Below, piece after piece: positions 1-13,500 of a stretch of 64,000 nucleotides of DNA. Source of the DNA: Epiperipatus broadwayi. Its lineage: Eukaryota > Onychophora > Udeonychophora > Euonychophora > Peripatidae. The notes beneath the pieces are model-generated. The model had not been told where the DNA came from and ran no database searches. It worked only from the letters and a program-made list of their open reading frames with translations. The first letter of the stretch is position 1. Every line of letters starts with the position of its first letter. The position numbers and the translations under genes are program-made. The DNA is taken from assembly GCA_028023455.1 (NCBI GenBank), contig JAQFVV010006504.1, positions 808,001 through 872,000 on the forward strand. Direction: 5' to 3'.

Positions 1-3000
1 CTTTACATTATACAAATCCTAATCATGACCATTAAAAAAATAAACAAATAAATATTTATATAAAGGGCCATAATATGCATAAAAATTGAAAGCTAGAAGT
101 ACTTATACTAGCTCATTCGAAGAAATGGGAGTATGAAGAGATGTGGTATGTGTGTGAATATTTTCAGAGTTTTTGAAAGCAACTGTTGAGAGATCTGAGT
201 GTTATATTGTGTGTGTTTTGTGTTCACATGATCGTGTACAATTTTATTGTAAATATATTTTGAAAATTTTAAGGCTCCAGATGGGATGTTTTATGTTATT
301 ATTATGTGCTGAGTGTGAAAGAAAATTTCTTATTTTAGATAGACTCTAGAGGAATACCTGACTCTTTTTTGTGATTTTTATTTTGCTTACTTTTTGATTG
401 TAGATGATCCTGGTTTGTATTCACATATCTGTATATTATTACTCTGTGACATATGAATCCGGCTATAGAATCATTTGAGATATTTTCAGGAGTTTGCATC
501 TGCATATTTTATTTAATGGGTTTGATAACAGATCTGAAAATGGATATGCACATGAGTTTTTGGAACACTCTACAATTCATCAAGATCAAATAAATTTGAG
601 GAAGATTAGAGGAATAAAATAAATTATTTATTTTGTGTGAGAGTGATGTAGTGAAAATTACACTACAGAAATATTATTTATTAAGACAATGATTTTTTTT
701 TCAATCTGTAGCTCCTTGGAAAGTTCCACAGATTAATTTGCATAATCATTTATGCATTCCTTTTGAACTTACTGAAATATTTTTAAGTCATTGCTATCAA
801 TTCCGATGATATTATCTTTTGGTAATGATATAAAAATAATTTGAAATCAACTTATACTGCTGAAAATTTTTCATTGAACATTATTTTATCAGAAGTCAAT
901 ACTTACTATTTTTCTTATTTAATTTTTTAAGTATATTTCTTCAAGTATATTATTTTAATTATAATCTGGACAATGATATTTTTCAATAAATCTATTTATG
1001 GCTGAAATTTTATTTTACTTTCATGAATATATATATACCCTCTGAAAAGGAGTTATTTTTGCTGAATCTGCCTCTATTCTTAAGGTCTTTTAAATATTGG
1101 TAAAATATTTATCCTTGTCTTTTCTAATTTATTATTTGTTTTTTTTTTTTTAATATCTTTATTTATTTTTTATTTTTGTTTACTATTACTTTTTTTAAAC
1201 GTCTGACTTAATTTTTTTTTTAATTTTCTTTCTTTTTATTCTTTTCTATTTTTTTTTGCGGATTTATTTTTAATTATTCTCTTCACTAGTATATCATTAA
1301 TTTTACCAAATGATTTTCGATTATAATGAAAATACTTTGAAATTCCTTTCCTGTTCCATTTAAAATTTACACATATGTCATTTATGATCTATTTTACAAA
1401 CTGTTTTTGATTTTCCGTTATTTTTTTTTTTAAAAAAAAAAGGATTAAACTTTATTGGTACAAAATATTTTACAAGGTATGCATTGATTTACATAGTATA
1501 ATATGGAGATCTAAGAAGATATATTGTATTTTTTGTCCATAGCGTTTCCAAAAATTGATCCTGTGACAACTCAGAGCATTAGTGCATAATATGATTAATT
1601 ATTAAAAGTAAACCAGGTTACAATTAGGAATTATTTGTAAAGTCTAGAGTTCAAATATGAATAGCGTTTTAGGAGTACAATATTGAATATTCCAATTTGC
1701 AGCAGATAAGTTGAGGGATAGAAAAACATTTGAGATAATATAAAATATGGGCTAAGCCAATGTACTGTTCAGTTCTCCAGAATGGAGAACTAGGGAAAAA
1801 ACTAACCTTTGAAATGACTACTGAAAACCATTCTAATCCATCACTATGAGTCACATGAGCAGCAAAGGGTCAACCCTATCAATAATCACATTGAAAATAA
1901 TAGAAATAAATAGGGCAAATCACTTGTAATTAAAACTATTAAGCCAAACTGCAGCTTTATTTGCAATAACACATGGGTAAAAATGAAAAAATCAACGTTG
2001 GAAACGATCCCAGTAGCTCCCTCATCTCAGCTCCAATATTCAATAGAACTAGAATTTAGTCTCCCAGGGCCCCTCCCGACCATCAGACTCTCCTCATCCA
2101 CTCAGAAAAATTAAGTAAAACGAAGAATTTTCATGAACATGCAAAATCACTGTAGTAATCATTTGAAATTTCAAAGGCTGCCATATAATTTGCACAGTGT
2201 TTTTATAAATGTTGAAATTGTTATTACTTGTGAAAACATGTTAATGTAACTTGTATATGAAAAAAGAGCTAAGAAACTCCTCTTTTAAATAGAATATTTT
2301 TAGAAAAAATTAAGTCCCTAAACTAAGAAAAAAGAAACTAAAACAGGGAGCCAGTAACAGAGTTAACTGAAGCCCTTGGCTCAATTTTGTTTATGTGAAC
2401 ACCATTCATTACATACAGGCTGATGGTTTGAAGTCATATTTATTAAAATATATATGGAATGAACAATTCATTGAAATTCACACAAACCTTTACTTTATTC
2501 TCCAAGTTTTTTTATTCCATATTAACGAATACAATTTTAATCTTTCCACTTTTAACTTCAATATTTTTACTCCCATATCATTAAATAGTATATTTTGTCT
2601 GAAAAGTTTCTGAATTCTACCTCCACTTCATTACAAAATTTTTCAAATTTTTCCTAACTTATAGGAGAGTTTCAAAATATTTTTATATTGTATTATTGTT
2701 GTTTGGATAAAAATTAAATCAAATTACTGACTATTGATTATTACAGAATTCTATCCAATACTAATCCTTGCATTATCGTTCGTTAAAAATAAAAAGCCAC
2801 ATTATTTTTATATAGTCATCCTTAGCATAAAAATTAGATAGTATATTTTACAGATATTAATTACACCAGTCTAGTTAGTTGACTGCTTCTAAGCTATCAA
2901 TTTGACCACAACAAGGCATTTTCTTTCTTAGTTTTTAGTAAACATTATCCTAAAGATATATAAGTATATATTATGAGAGTTTAGCAAAAGCAAGATTTAG

Positions 3001-3540
3001 TTTATATTTAAAATATTTCTTCACAAATAAGATAATTGAACTTTAGAAGCTTTTCAATAAAAGTTTTTTCAAATTAACTTCAGTCTGCCCCAAGGTTTCA
3101 TTGCTTTATGATATCGTAAAATTTCCAAATGATTTGTTTTTCCATTTTATAAAATTCTAAGACAAATTATCTATTGTTTTATCACTCAACCATAAAGTTA
3201 TTACCCACAGTTTATTTTTCAAAATAAATAAATATATTTATTATAAACAATGGAAAAGTTAGAATTTTAAAACGTTGGTTTTATTTAATACAAAAGTTTA
3301 AAAAATTTCTTAGTATAAAAAGATGTTTGACTTCTTGTAATTTTTAAGTCTATCTTGTAAAATTTTTCTGAGACAATTCACTATCAACTAGCTTTTTCCC
3401 CTTCTTTTTCTACTTTGTCTTTTTTTTTAACTTTTTACATTTTTCTATTCCCTCTTTGTTTTTAATCCTAATTCATTAAGTTCATTCATCTGTCTGGGTG
3501 TTATGTTCTCATTTCCGATTTCTAATATATATATACATAT
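1..3540. other. AT-rich DNA without a recognisable gene
   Basis: No open frame longer than about 72 codons, and none resembles a known protein. T-rich runs occupy roughly 1130-1260. A slightly more GC-rich patch at about 1780-2100 includes a small perfect hairpin (GTTCTCC/GGAGAAC near 1772-1790) but no recognisable element. Confidence 0.6.
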
Positions 3541-3542
3541 AT

Positions 3543-5753
3543 TATAACGATCCGGAGAAATTGGCCACTTAACATATCTGCACTACAGGCGCCATCTAGG
3601 CATTTGGATCTAGAAAAATTTATAGAGTAGGCAGATACATAAGTCAAAAAAAAAATTTTTTTTTTCTTTTTTTTGCATCCGGTCGTTAGCCCATGTCACT
3701 AGCTCAGTGGAATAGCAGAGATTTAAAAATATAATATAAGAATATATATATAAGAGGAATAAAATAAGCCACTGCCAGTAATTAACATACAAACATTTAT
3801 TTATGCACATATATATAAGATTTAAAATTATTTTAGTATTAGTTTTACATTTTAACATTTAACATTATTTTTAACTTTACCTTAGATTTTAATTTACATT
3901 TTAATTTCTATTATATTATAAGTTTACATTTTAATTAAGTTCACACAGATGGGATTATAAAAGCTTGTTTTAATATGTTGCATATAGATCGGTTACATAG
4001 ATTACATGGTTAAAAACATTTCAAAGTAAACATAAACGATCAAAATATAAAATCATTGATACTGACAATTGCAGAGGGAAATTTATAAGTAACCCAATAG
4101 TATTCACCATAAGATACTTGCATTGTCACCAATGACTTAAAAGACATCCGAATAAATACATTTTAGATACTCACCGTAAGGTATCATTATTTATCGAATG
4201 TCTATATATTTTGATCAAATATGAAAACCCAAAACATACTTAACCGATAACCAATCCATGCAAGCGTCTATAAACAACTTAAATTTAATGCATTTTTATT
4301 TAGGGTCGAGTATGAATAGACTACATAGATTTGCATTTGAAAATAAAATATTCTATCCCTATTTAACCTTAGGCTAAAATTCGCAGTCAAACTGGCATCA
4401 ATTCATCTGATACATCGATGTATTCAATGTAATACGGAATACGGCAGCACCAAAAAGATTAAGAGAAGACATTGACTCTCATCAGATAGGAATATTACAT
4501 CTATCTAATGAGAAGAACAATAAAAAAAAACTCCATAGAAAGGAACTGCGTTCTCCGTCTTATAATTCCTTTCATAGGCAAACGGGTGAGTGCGGCGTAT
4601 ATATAAACGATTCTGCCAGTAGCGAATCTCCGACTACATCTACTAACTACATCAATATATCCAATCCATTGACCCAATCTAACAACGAAACAAATAACCT
4701 AAGATTACCCTCCCCTAATATAACTTTACAAATCTATACAGCCATTCACGCCCGACTTAAGTTTAACATTTATATAATTTAACTTAACGGAAAACAGAAA
4801 TCATAATAAAACTTAAAGAACAAAATTAAATAAATGGAAATGACTTTAAATAAATAAATAAAAAATACATCAAATAACATTATTAATAAATTAAGTTGGT
4901 CAGATAGGATAATATTGCAATCATTTAAATATGGAAAATTTTAATTTAATGTTCATTATTTATAAAGTTCTTACGGTTTAAAACAGTTCATCTTTATCCG
5001 TTGCTTGCCATGAACGTGAATTCCCACACCGTCCTCAAAAGATTGGTATCCATTTAGCCATTGTTTATTTATTTATTCGGAGGTTTTTTTAGTTTAGTTG
5101 GTCCTCAATGTAGAAAACGATAGTTCATTTCTCTTTCTTTCTTTGGCAAAACTGAAGGGATTGAATCGTGCGTCTCTTCAATCCCTTCTCCCGCACCTCC
5201 GCACTAACACCTATCTGTCACATCGTAATAATCATAATCACTAACTAATAATTTCCAAACTTGTCCTTTTATATTACTTTGAAAGATTGACTTAACATTA
5301 CGTCATCGATGTGATGATCCTTTTCGTTGAGGTCCGATTTCCCAATGGATTTATTTCATTTGCTAAAAGTTTCTATTGTTTTCCTATCTGACCGATGTTT
5401 TTACATTTAAATGCCCAAGGCTGGTTTACATTTGACTAATTAAATTTATCATTTCCATTTCTGATTAATTAACCTGTTTTCCAAATCAAAGATATATTTA
5501 AAGATAAATTTAAAGATATAATTTTATCTCCAAATCTTTTTAAAATTTAGTTTTAAAATACTTTTTCTTTAATAAAGTTTTATTTTAATAATTTTTCATT
5601 ATCTGTGCGATTTAATATATACGAGTTTAAGATGATATTTAATTTCAATTTTTAATTCTTAAAGAAAATTTTTAAATGCGAACTTTTTAATTTACTTTCA
5701 TGTTTAATAAATAAATAAAAAAAACAATGTAATGAACGTCTGTGCTCGTTACA
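3543..5753 (+). mobile_element. Family A repeat, copy A1 (about 2.2 kb)
   Basis: First of five related repeats in the window. The left end TTATAACGATCC sits in a TA-rich tract and the right end is GTGCTCGTTACA, so the termini are short inverted repeats (consensus TGTAACGA/TCGTTACA). Shared landmarks in order: GCGCCATCTAGGCATTTG near 3590; GTAGGCAGATAC; an A-run/T-run; GTCACTAGCTCAGTGG; GCCACTGCCAG near 3770; AACCTAAGATTACCCTCCC near 4700. TG...CA ends suggest a solo or paired long terminal repeat, but a non-autonomous DNA transposon is not excluded. No transposase or polyprotein is visible. Orientation is arbitrary; if these are LTRs, the sense strand may be the opposite one. Confidence 0.75.
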
Positions 5754-6464
5754 TATCAGTAAAGTTGCTTAAAAAAAATGATCAAAAAAAAAAAATTTTA
5801 CTTAGGGTTAGTAATTACGATACACGATTAACAAAATTTACAAAACATTTGGTTAGTATAAAGACTATATACAAAAAAAAATGTTGACTATCGCTTTCCC
5901 AAGGACCATTTATGTTTACACCCCTCCCCACAAGAGTTCTATTTTATTTTATACATTTTATTTTTACACATGGCATGACAAGCAAGTTATTTTATACATT
6001 ATTTATTTAAGAAGGTTGCATTGAAGTAAATATATTTTGAAAGATAATGGATTTATACGTGTATATTTGCAGCACAATTATAAATACCACCAACTTATTT
6101 ATGACTGATTAAAATGCTTAAATAGGATTACACTGAAGTAAATTCCCAATGGTACTCTCCATAAAGTACCACATTTACCGTCATAAACTTACGTGGCTGT
6201 GTGCTCCTATACACATTAAAGCATAAATATATATTAACAAAAAAAACATATCAAATGCAACCTTTGACTTTCTTTTTAACAAAATACAGTTTAAAATTAT
6301 TTATACTTTCTCGTGTTTAATATATGTGCTATTTCTTTCTGGCAGTGCTTTTATAAGATTTAAAGTATACGACTATATGTAAACAGATAAAAATATTTCA
6401 TTTTGACAAAATTTGCTCAGGGTATTTGTGGTTTATTAAAGATCGGCCTGAGTTGGTTCGCCAG
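5754..6464. other. Spacer between family-A copies A1 and A2
   Basis: About 0.7 kb lies between two direct copies of family A. Read on the minus strand it carries a purine run (GTGGGGAGGGG, 5926-5936) followed directly by TG, and it ends next to TGGCGAAC at about 6457-6464. These are weakly like a polypurine tract and a primer-binding site. No open frame. It could be the remnant interior of an LTR-type element, or unrelated DNA. Confidence 0.35.
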
Positions 6465-6784
6465 TTATAACGATCCAGAGTAAATCTTAACGTAATCTGC
6501 ACTACAGGGCGCCATCTAGGCATTTGAACCTAGAAAAATTTATAAAGTAGGCAGATACGTAAGTAAAAAAAAAATTTTTTTTTCTTCTTTTTTAAATATT
6601 TTAGTTCCGGTCATTGGGCGCCAGTTATAATGATCGAAATGTAAGTGAGGATCGAATCTAACCGCGAACTACGATATCTGCTCTACAAGGCACCATCTAG
6701 GCATTTAAACCTAGAGAAATTTATAGAGTAGGCAGATACGCGCTGTTAAGATTCCACTTTATCTAAATATTCAGATCAGTAGCC
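6465..6784 (+). repeat. Tandem duplication of the family-A left end
   Basis: The left terminus occurs at 6465 (TTATAACGATCC) and again at 6625 (TTATAATGATCG). Each is preceded by a GCCAG motif (TTCGCCAG and GGCGCCAG) and followed by the CATCTAGGCATTT...GTAGGCAGATACG block. The first unit stops after CCGGTCATT. On the minus strand, TGGCGCCC directly follows the terminus at 6617-6624 and resembles a tRNA primer-binding site; this is suggestive only. Confidence 0.6.
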
Positions 6785-8604
6785 CAAGTCACTAGCTCAG
6801 TGGAGACGCAGAGATAAAAATCTAAATCTTAATTTATATCTTAAATAAATAAAAGCCACTGCCAGAAATTAACACATAAAAATATTTATTTACACACATA
6901 TAAAATAACATTTAAATTTTGAGGAATAAATTCACCATTTTATATTTTTCTATTAATCTTTAGTTTTACATTTAAGTTAATTACAACCATGAGTTTAATA
7001 TTTATTTAGGGAGTTGAGTATGAATAGACTACATAGATCTGCATTTGAAAAGAAAATATTCTTCCCTGATTTAACCTTAGGCAACAAATTTCGCAATCAA
7101 ACCAGCGCCAATCCATCTAATACATTTATGTATTCAATGTAGCATGAAAATACGATGACACAAAATACTATACTATCAGGAATGTACATCTGAACAGCAA
7201 GTAGAATTAGAGAAGACATTGTCTCTCCACCAACAGGAATGTCACATCTGTTGGCGAGTAGAACAATAAACATAAAACTCCATAGGAATGGACTGCGGTC
7301 CTTTGCCATCTTACAAACCCATCCATAGGCAAACAGAAGGTGTGTGGCATATATATATATAATCCTGCCCATAGCGGATCTCATACTACATCTACAATTA
7401 CACAAATATATCCAATCCATTGAACCAATTCAACTACAAAATGAATAACCTAAGATTACCCTCCCTTAATATAACTTTACAAAACTATATAGCCATTCAC
7501 GCCCGACTTAAATTTAACATTTAAATACGTTCGCACAGATTATTTTTATAAATTTGTTTTTAAAATGTTGAGTATAGATCAGCTGCACAGATTCCATGGT
7601 CAAAAACATCCAAATTAAACACAATTGATCAAAATACAAAATCATCGATAACGTCAATTGCAAAGGAAATACACAAGGCCCCATGGCATTCATAGTAAGA
7701 TGCCCGCATTAACATCGTTGACCTATATATTCTAATCAAATGTGAAAACTTCAACATAATCAACTGCTAACGAATCTATGCAATGTCTATACCCAACCTA
7801 AATTTCATCATTTAAAATTTAAACAATAAACAATTTATACAATAAGAAAAAAAAATGGAAATGATGTTTATCAATCAGAAAACATATAAAATTAAACATT
7901 ATTAATTTGATTTTAAACTTAAAAAATTCAGGTGGAAGTTCATAAGCTTGAACAAAAGTTCTTAATTATTTTTAAATTTAGAGTTCATATCAATGTAGCT
8001 TACGGTAGAAGAGTCCAGGTTTCTGCTTTTAATTCCCACAATGCCTCCATTGGAAGATAATGTTCTGGAGATGGCAATAGCTGGTTCAAGGTATCACAGT
8101 CTTTTCCTTTTTCTTTTTTAAATAGAGAGTGTGGTATGTGCATCCTACCACAACTCTCAAACACACAACGCTGGAACTCTCAGAAAAAACTGTATTTCCC
8201 TTTTTATATTATCCACACAGATTCAATCAACAAAACATCACTAATCCATCACTTTCATTAGGGTCCAAGCCAAGGCATAGTGCTCCCATTGGTCAAGCTA
8301 ATTTCTCTTTATTTTCTTATCTATCTTTCATCAGATCATTTTAATTATACAAGAGCCCAAGGCTAGCTTGCTTTTCAAACTATTTATAAACAATCATTTC
8401 CATTTACAGATTACAAGAATTAATTAATACCAATATTTTTAAAGTTTGGCATCTGTAATATTTTTTAAAGTTTAGCATCTGTGCGAATGTATATATGTTT
8501 AACAAACATTTTAATTTTAGCATTTAGTTTTTTACTTTTATTTGCGAACTTTTATTAAGTTTTTATTTTAAATTAATGTAATGACATATTTATATATCGT
8601 TACA
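6465..8604 (+). mobile_element. Family A repeat, copy A2 (about 2.1 kb)
   Basis: Second copy, in the same orientation as A1, with the same landmarks: GCGCCATCTAGG, GTCACTAGCTCAGTGG near 6790, GCCACTGCCAG near 6857, AACCTAAGATTACCCTCCC near 7450. It ends ATATCGTTACA within a TA tract. The first ~160 bp are present twice. The minus strand holds a 107-codon open frame (7097-7420) that is partly shared with A3 and A5 but matches no protein I recognise. Confidence 0.75.
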
Positions 8605-8689
8605 ATATATATATAATTGAATATTTATAAATACAACAATTACTGATATGTAAAGTAATAACTTTAAATTTTTTTATCCACTTAGGAGC

Positions 8690-9637
8690 ACCTTTCTCAA
8701 CTAACACTATGAAAGGCTAATCCTCCCACAACTCCATTATCTTAATGTTTGCTACCTTTCTGTTAATTAAGTCTTGTTTGTATTTGTATATTAGTATAGC
8801 TTCCTTTATTTTCCTTTTGTTGTTATTTTTTTCAATTTGCAATATTTTTATGTTACATGAATTATTATGGCCGTGTAAAAAACAGATGCTGAAATATTAT
8901 TATTTACTTTGCAATTTTGTTTTTTTCTGAACACTTTTTAATAATAGCAAATGCTCTTTAGTTCATTTTTCCAACATGCATCTTGATTCCCCTATATATC
9001 CACTACCACACCTACATATCCATTTATAAATGATGCAATTTTTATTTATAAATGAGGTTTTATCTTTAGAGTTATTTATTAATTTATTTAATGTAGGAGG
9101 TGGTAAAATGCAATGTTACATATTCCTTTATAAATTTTTCTTATAACATTTACTTGATCATTTGAAATATACGATATTGAAAAGAGGATTTCTTTTATTC
9201 CTGCATAAATACTATATCTTGCATTGGTGAGAAAGTATTTATTTATTATTAACATTCACAAAGCATATGCACAATTATCTTAAAAGGCTGATATTTGAAT
9301 GTATTGATAACCATATTTTTATTAGCAGAAGAATCAATATTATTATTAATATTTCTATTCTTATATTTCATATTAAAAGTTTAATAACATTATATATAAG
9401 TTTGATTGTTTAACAATTAATTCCAATAAATATCAATATTTTTGGCTTTATCCATGAATATTTACAAAGCCTATTATTTCTAAATAAGAAGAACTTTAAA
9501 CCTGCCGTTTTATATGACATTGGCACTCTTAATTTATATGGAATATAACTGCATTTTACTATTGGTTTAATGGTCATAAAATAATCCAGTTTACATTGAT
9601 TTCTAGTTATTTTAAAATCAAAAAACTGAATGCACAC
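8690..9637 (-). pseudogene. Penelope-like element C-terminus, inverted second copy
   Basis: The left palindrome arm read on the minus strand. The surviving open part (9410-9637) starts MCIQFFDFKITRNQCKLDYF and aligns residue by residue with the start of the right-arm frame. The remainder, toward 8690, is the counterpart of the GIY-YIG half but is broken by several stops and indels. It is more decayed than the right arm. Product assignment rests on its homology to the right arm. Confidence 0.6.
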
Positions 9638-10540
9638 TAAATTTTCATCTGTTAAAATAATTAGAAATCAATGTAAGCTGGATTACTGTATGACCATTAA
9701 ACCAATAGTAAAAAGAGGTTATATTTCATATAAATCAAGAGTCCCAATGTCACATAAAATGGCAGATTTAAAGTTCTTTTTATTTAGAAATAATAGTTTT
9801 TGCAAATATTCATCAGATAAAGCTAAAAATATTGAAATGTATTGGAATGAATTGTTAAATGTTGACTACAATTATAATCATAAATATAATGTTATTAAAA
9901 CTTTTAAGATGAAATATAAGAATAAAAATATTAAAAATAATATTGATTCTCTTGCTAATAAAAAAATATTATTGTCAACACTGTGTATTTCATATATTTC
10001 AACTCATCAAGTAAATTTTATAAGGAAAATTTATAAAGGTATATGTGACATTGCATTTTAAGCATTTCCTCCTACATTAAACAAATTAATAAATAACTCT
10101 AAAGGTAAAACCTCATTTATAAATAAAAATTGCATCATTTATAAATGGATATGTAAGTGTAGCAATGGATATATAGGGGGCACATTGGAAATAAGAACTA
10201 ATTTTGATGTTATTAAAAAGGGTACAGAAAATGAAACAAAATGCAAAATAAATAATAATGTTTCAGCATTCGCTTTTTACGACCATAATAATTCATGTAT
10301 TTATGTTTTTAACTTCAATTGCAATAATATAAAAATATTACAAATTGAAAAAAATAACAACAAAAGAAAAATAAAGGAAACTATGATAATATACAAATAC
10401 AAACAAGACTTAATTAACAAACAGGTAGCAAACGTTAAGATCACGGAATTGTGGGAAGGTTAACCTTTCAAAGTGTTAGTTGACAAAGACAATCGAAAGC
10501 CTCCTAAGTGGATAAAATTTTTAAAGTTATTATTTTTCAT
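9630..10540 (+). pseudogene. Penelope-like element C-terminus with GIY-YIG nuclease domain, broken
   Basis: The right arm of the palindrome. The frame runs 9630-10061, is interrupted by a stop, and continues through 10075-10463 and, after another stop, to about 10540. Around 10125-10180 it reads IIYKWICKCSNGYIGGT, the GIY and YIG signatures of the nuclease that ends many Penelope-like reverse transcriptases. Downstream, residues resembling the usual H-x-H/IKIL...RKIKE segment follow (NNIKILQIEKNNNKRKIKET), as in PLE C-termini. Upstream of the nuclease is the linker (THQVNFIRKIYKGICDIAF). No reverse-transcriptase core (YADD) is present. In a live element this domain nicks target DNA for target-primed reverse transcription; here it is inactive. 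Length fits only the last third of a PLE protein. Confidence 0.7.
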
Positions 10541-10585
10541 ATTTTAATTACTGTATTTATAAATATTCAATTATAAGATTAAGTA

Positions 10586-13500
10586 TTTTAATATGAAGAA
10601 ATACAGACATCGAATTATATATATATATATATTCTAACTAATTATAAATTAAAAAAATGTTTTTCTGGCAAACGAATAAATTTATATTGCTCTCACGAAG
10701 TTATATTTTTACTAAATGAATAGATTTTGTTAAACGAATAAGTTTTGGGCTAGGGGATCGATGTTTAATAGGCTTCCCCACGTTGTAGCCATTTCTAACT
10801 AAATAAAATTTAAGAGAAAGAAAGAAGGTTATTTCTAACAATTAAAATTTCAAGAGAAGAAGAAGATGATGATTTTTCTAACTAAATGAAAATTCAAAAG
10901 TATTATTGGTTTTTGAAAGATGATGAACATTTCTTAAATATATAAATTAACGACAGATGCATTTCTTAAGTATCAATTAAATATGCAATGCATCAATTAT
11001 ATATATTCTGGTATACTAAGTATAGATCAAATAATTTCTAAGTATAGATTTAATCTAATAATTTCTCAAATATAATGCATAGACTAATATATTTCATACG
11101 TATAAATTAAATATAACCTCCTTCGTGCAATTGCGTTACAGGCCAATTGTAACTATATAAAATCAATTCAAACAAATGAAAAGTTATTCTTTATTTTGTT
11201 AACTTTATAAAAACTTATTAAATTAACATGAAACGCATTTTGCAATCTCTCGATCGGTCATCCACATTGAATTTCAAACAGCATTAAACGATTGGGAGAG
11301 CTTACAAATATCATATATATTATTGGATAGTTTAAGCTAATTATAACTTTATTATAACCAATGAGAATTTTATTCAAATGATCGCACATCCACGTTATGG
11401 ATTAATTATACTATATTCAAACTATATGGCATTTACACATTTGCAGATAAATTGCATGCCAATTACAACATTTTAAGAATGGATCGATGGATACTTCATC
11501 ATTCCCAGCTGACACTATTTCTGAGGCCTACTGAGATGATGATGGTGATACAGAACATCTATAAGCTTAATTGCCAGGGCGCCAAATTGCAGCTCCAATA
11601 AAATATAAAGGTTAAATCTCAATTCAATACTCTTAGTAATAATATTTCATGAATGGGTTAATACATAATCGATTTAGAGAACACTGAGAACGCATTAAAA
11701 TTGACAATATTAATATCTTTAAGAATTCCAGGTTATTCACAGCACAATCCCATTCACTATGATTAAAGCTACAATTAAATTTTATTCTAATTATAAAGTT
11801 CTATATTCATCTCCACCTTCCTGATCCATCCCTTCATCAATTTCACGTCCATATGTCTATTACACTATTATTTATTTTATCATTAAATTTTACATCTTTG
11901 CTAGCTCATTTCCTCTCATTCTAATCTCTTCTCAGGGTTTTTCGAACAATTAGGTGTGGAAATCGAATAAGCTGCGATAGGTTATTGGTGATAAACATTC
12001 CTCTCTTGATCGCCTCCAAGGTGATCTCAGTTGTCTTTAATGCAATCTAATATCAATTTACATTAAAGCTGGAATATTTTAAGCTTATTAAATCTTTATA
12101 AACACATCATAAAACATAGTCGCAATTATAACAAAATTATAATAAAATAAAATGCGTCTAGAGAGGCTTGAGTACAACGGATGGAGAAAGGATTTTATGC
12201 CCACCCCCTGCACTCGCTATCACTCAATACTATCTCTATTCACGATTTATACTTCAACAATATTAAATTATTTGGTAATTTTAAGCATTTAAAATTAACC
12301 TTTTAAATAGTTTTACTAAATATTAGTTACGTACATGATAATTCAAATATTCATAATATTATATTGATGTATGATTGGATTGGAAACATCTAGATAATAA
12401 TAACCCACAAAAACATGGAGACACACGCAAATTTTATTTAAAACAAATAACAAATTTTATTTGACAAACTATAATTCAATCAATACAAAACATATACATT
12501 ACATTATATCTACACTTTCTTTTTACCTTAAATATAGTAAATACCAATTTCTTCCCGTTTTCAATGCTTTCTCTTTTTATTACAGATATATTGTAGAAAA
12601 TACATAATCGATTTTTCCCCTAATTAAATTTAATAATTTTATTTAATAAATCTAAAGTTGATATTCCCTTGCAAATTTCTTGATCTTATCCGATCATCCT
12701 GATTAAATATTCTTTGGCCCTAATCTTTACAACAGAGATATCTTAATAATAGTGAGACTAAGTTATTGCAAATAAATTGGCATTAAGATCAAACATCATC
12801 ATAGTGCACTCTCTATGTTCATGTTCTTATAACATAATAATATTTTAACAATACTACCTTTCCAGCGAAGTTCTCAGCTGGCCATGTAAATATTTATTAA
12901 ATACATTTATATACGCATTGCTTATGCCCAATCATTCGTAAGTTTTATTTAACCCTTAACAGTTATTAACTTAATTATTTTTGGCTCGTATGCTAAATCA
13001 AATCTACAAAAACGATATTCAAATACACCAATTGCACATACGTTATCTGCATTCATTCAGACATTAAATTGAGTTTGCGACCTGGTATCCAATACTTATA
13101 ATAATGCTCATCATGGCTATCCTCTCATACACACGTAAGGAATATCAAATATTAATATGAGGCAGGCAGTGACCCGAATAAGAGAGAACCTTTTCACTAA
13201 GGTTGAGATATGCTAGGATTTTTATCGCTAGTCATATAAAAACATAGGTATACCAAATACCTCTGGCCATCAAAATAAGAAACCTTCTTACGGTGTAGAG
13301 AATACTCAAGTGGGAAAACTCTTCCACTGGGTTCAAATACTTTATGAATATAGCATAAATCTTAGTGAGTTAAACTTCACTGAATTTGTGGAGATCTTTG
13401 TCTATCCACACACATACAGGTCGAAACATCAAATTATACAAGTAAAACTTTCACAACTTTAATATTCTCGCAAATTAGTGTACTGGAATATGAGCCCATA

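Larger units (their letters stand above)
8613..10585. repeat. Near-complete palindrome of a Penelope-like element 3' part
   Basis: The left arm (8613-9632) is the reverse complement of the right arm (9634-10585), centred near 9633 with little or no spacer. Both arms share the outer GAATATTTATAAATA block, the ATCCACTTAGGAG block, the CAATTTTTATTTATAAATGA block and the central AGAAATCAATGTAA block. The arms have diverged by substitutions and small indels, so this is an old inverted duplication and not an assembly fold-back of one molecule. Both arms encode the same PLE C-terminal region, head to head. Confidence 0.85.

Noticed and set aside
2395-2613. 72-codon open frame on the + strand
   Set aside because: Phe/Asn/Ile-rich translation of AT-rich DNA, no motif, length expected by chance.
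4460-4530. TCATCAG/CTGACGAG phrases inside family A as a possible fourth hammerhead
   Set aside because: No GAAA plus NUH partner follows at hammerhead spacing in any copy.
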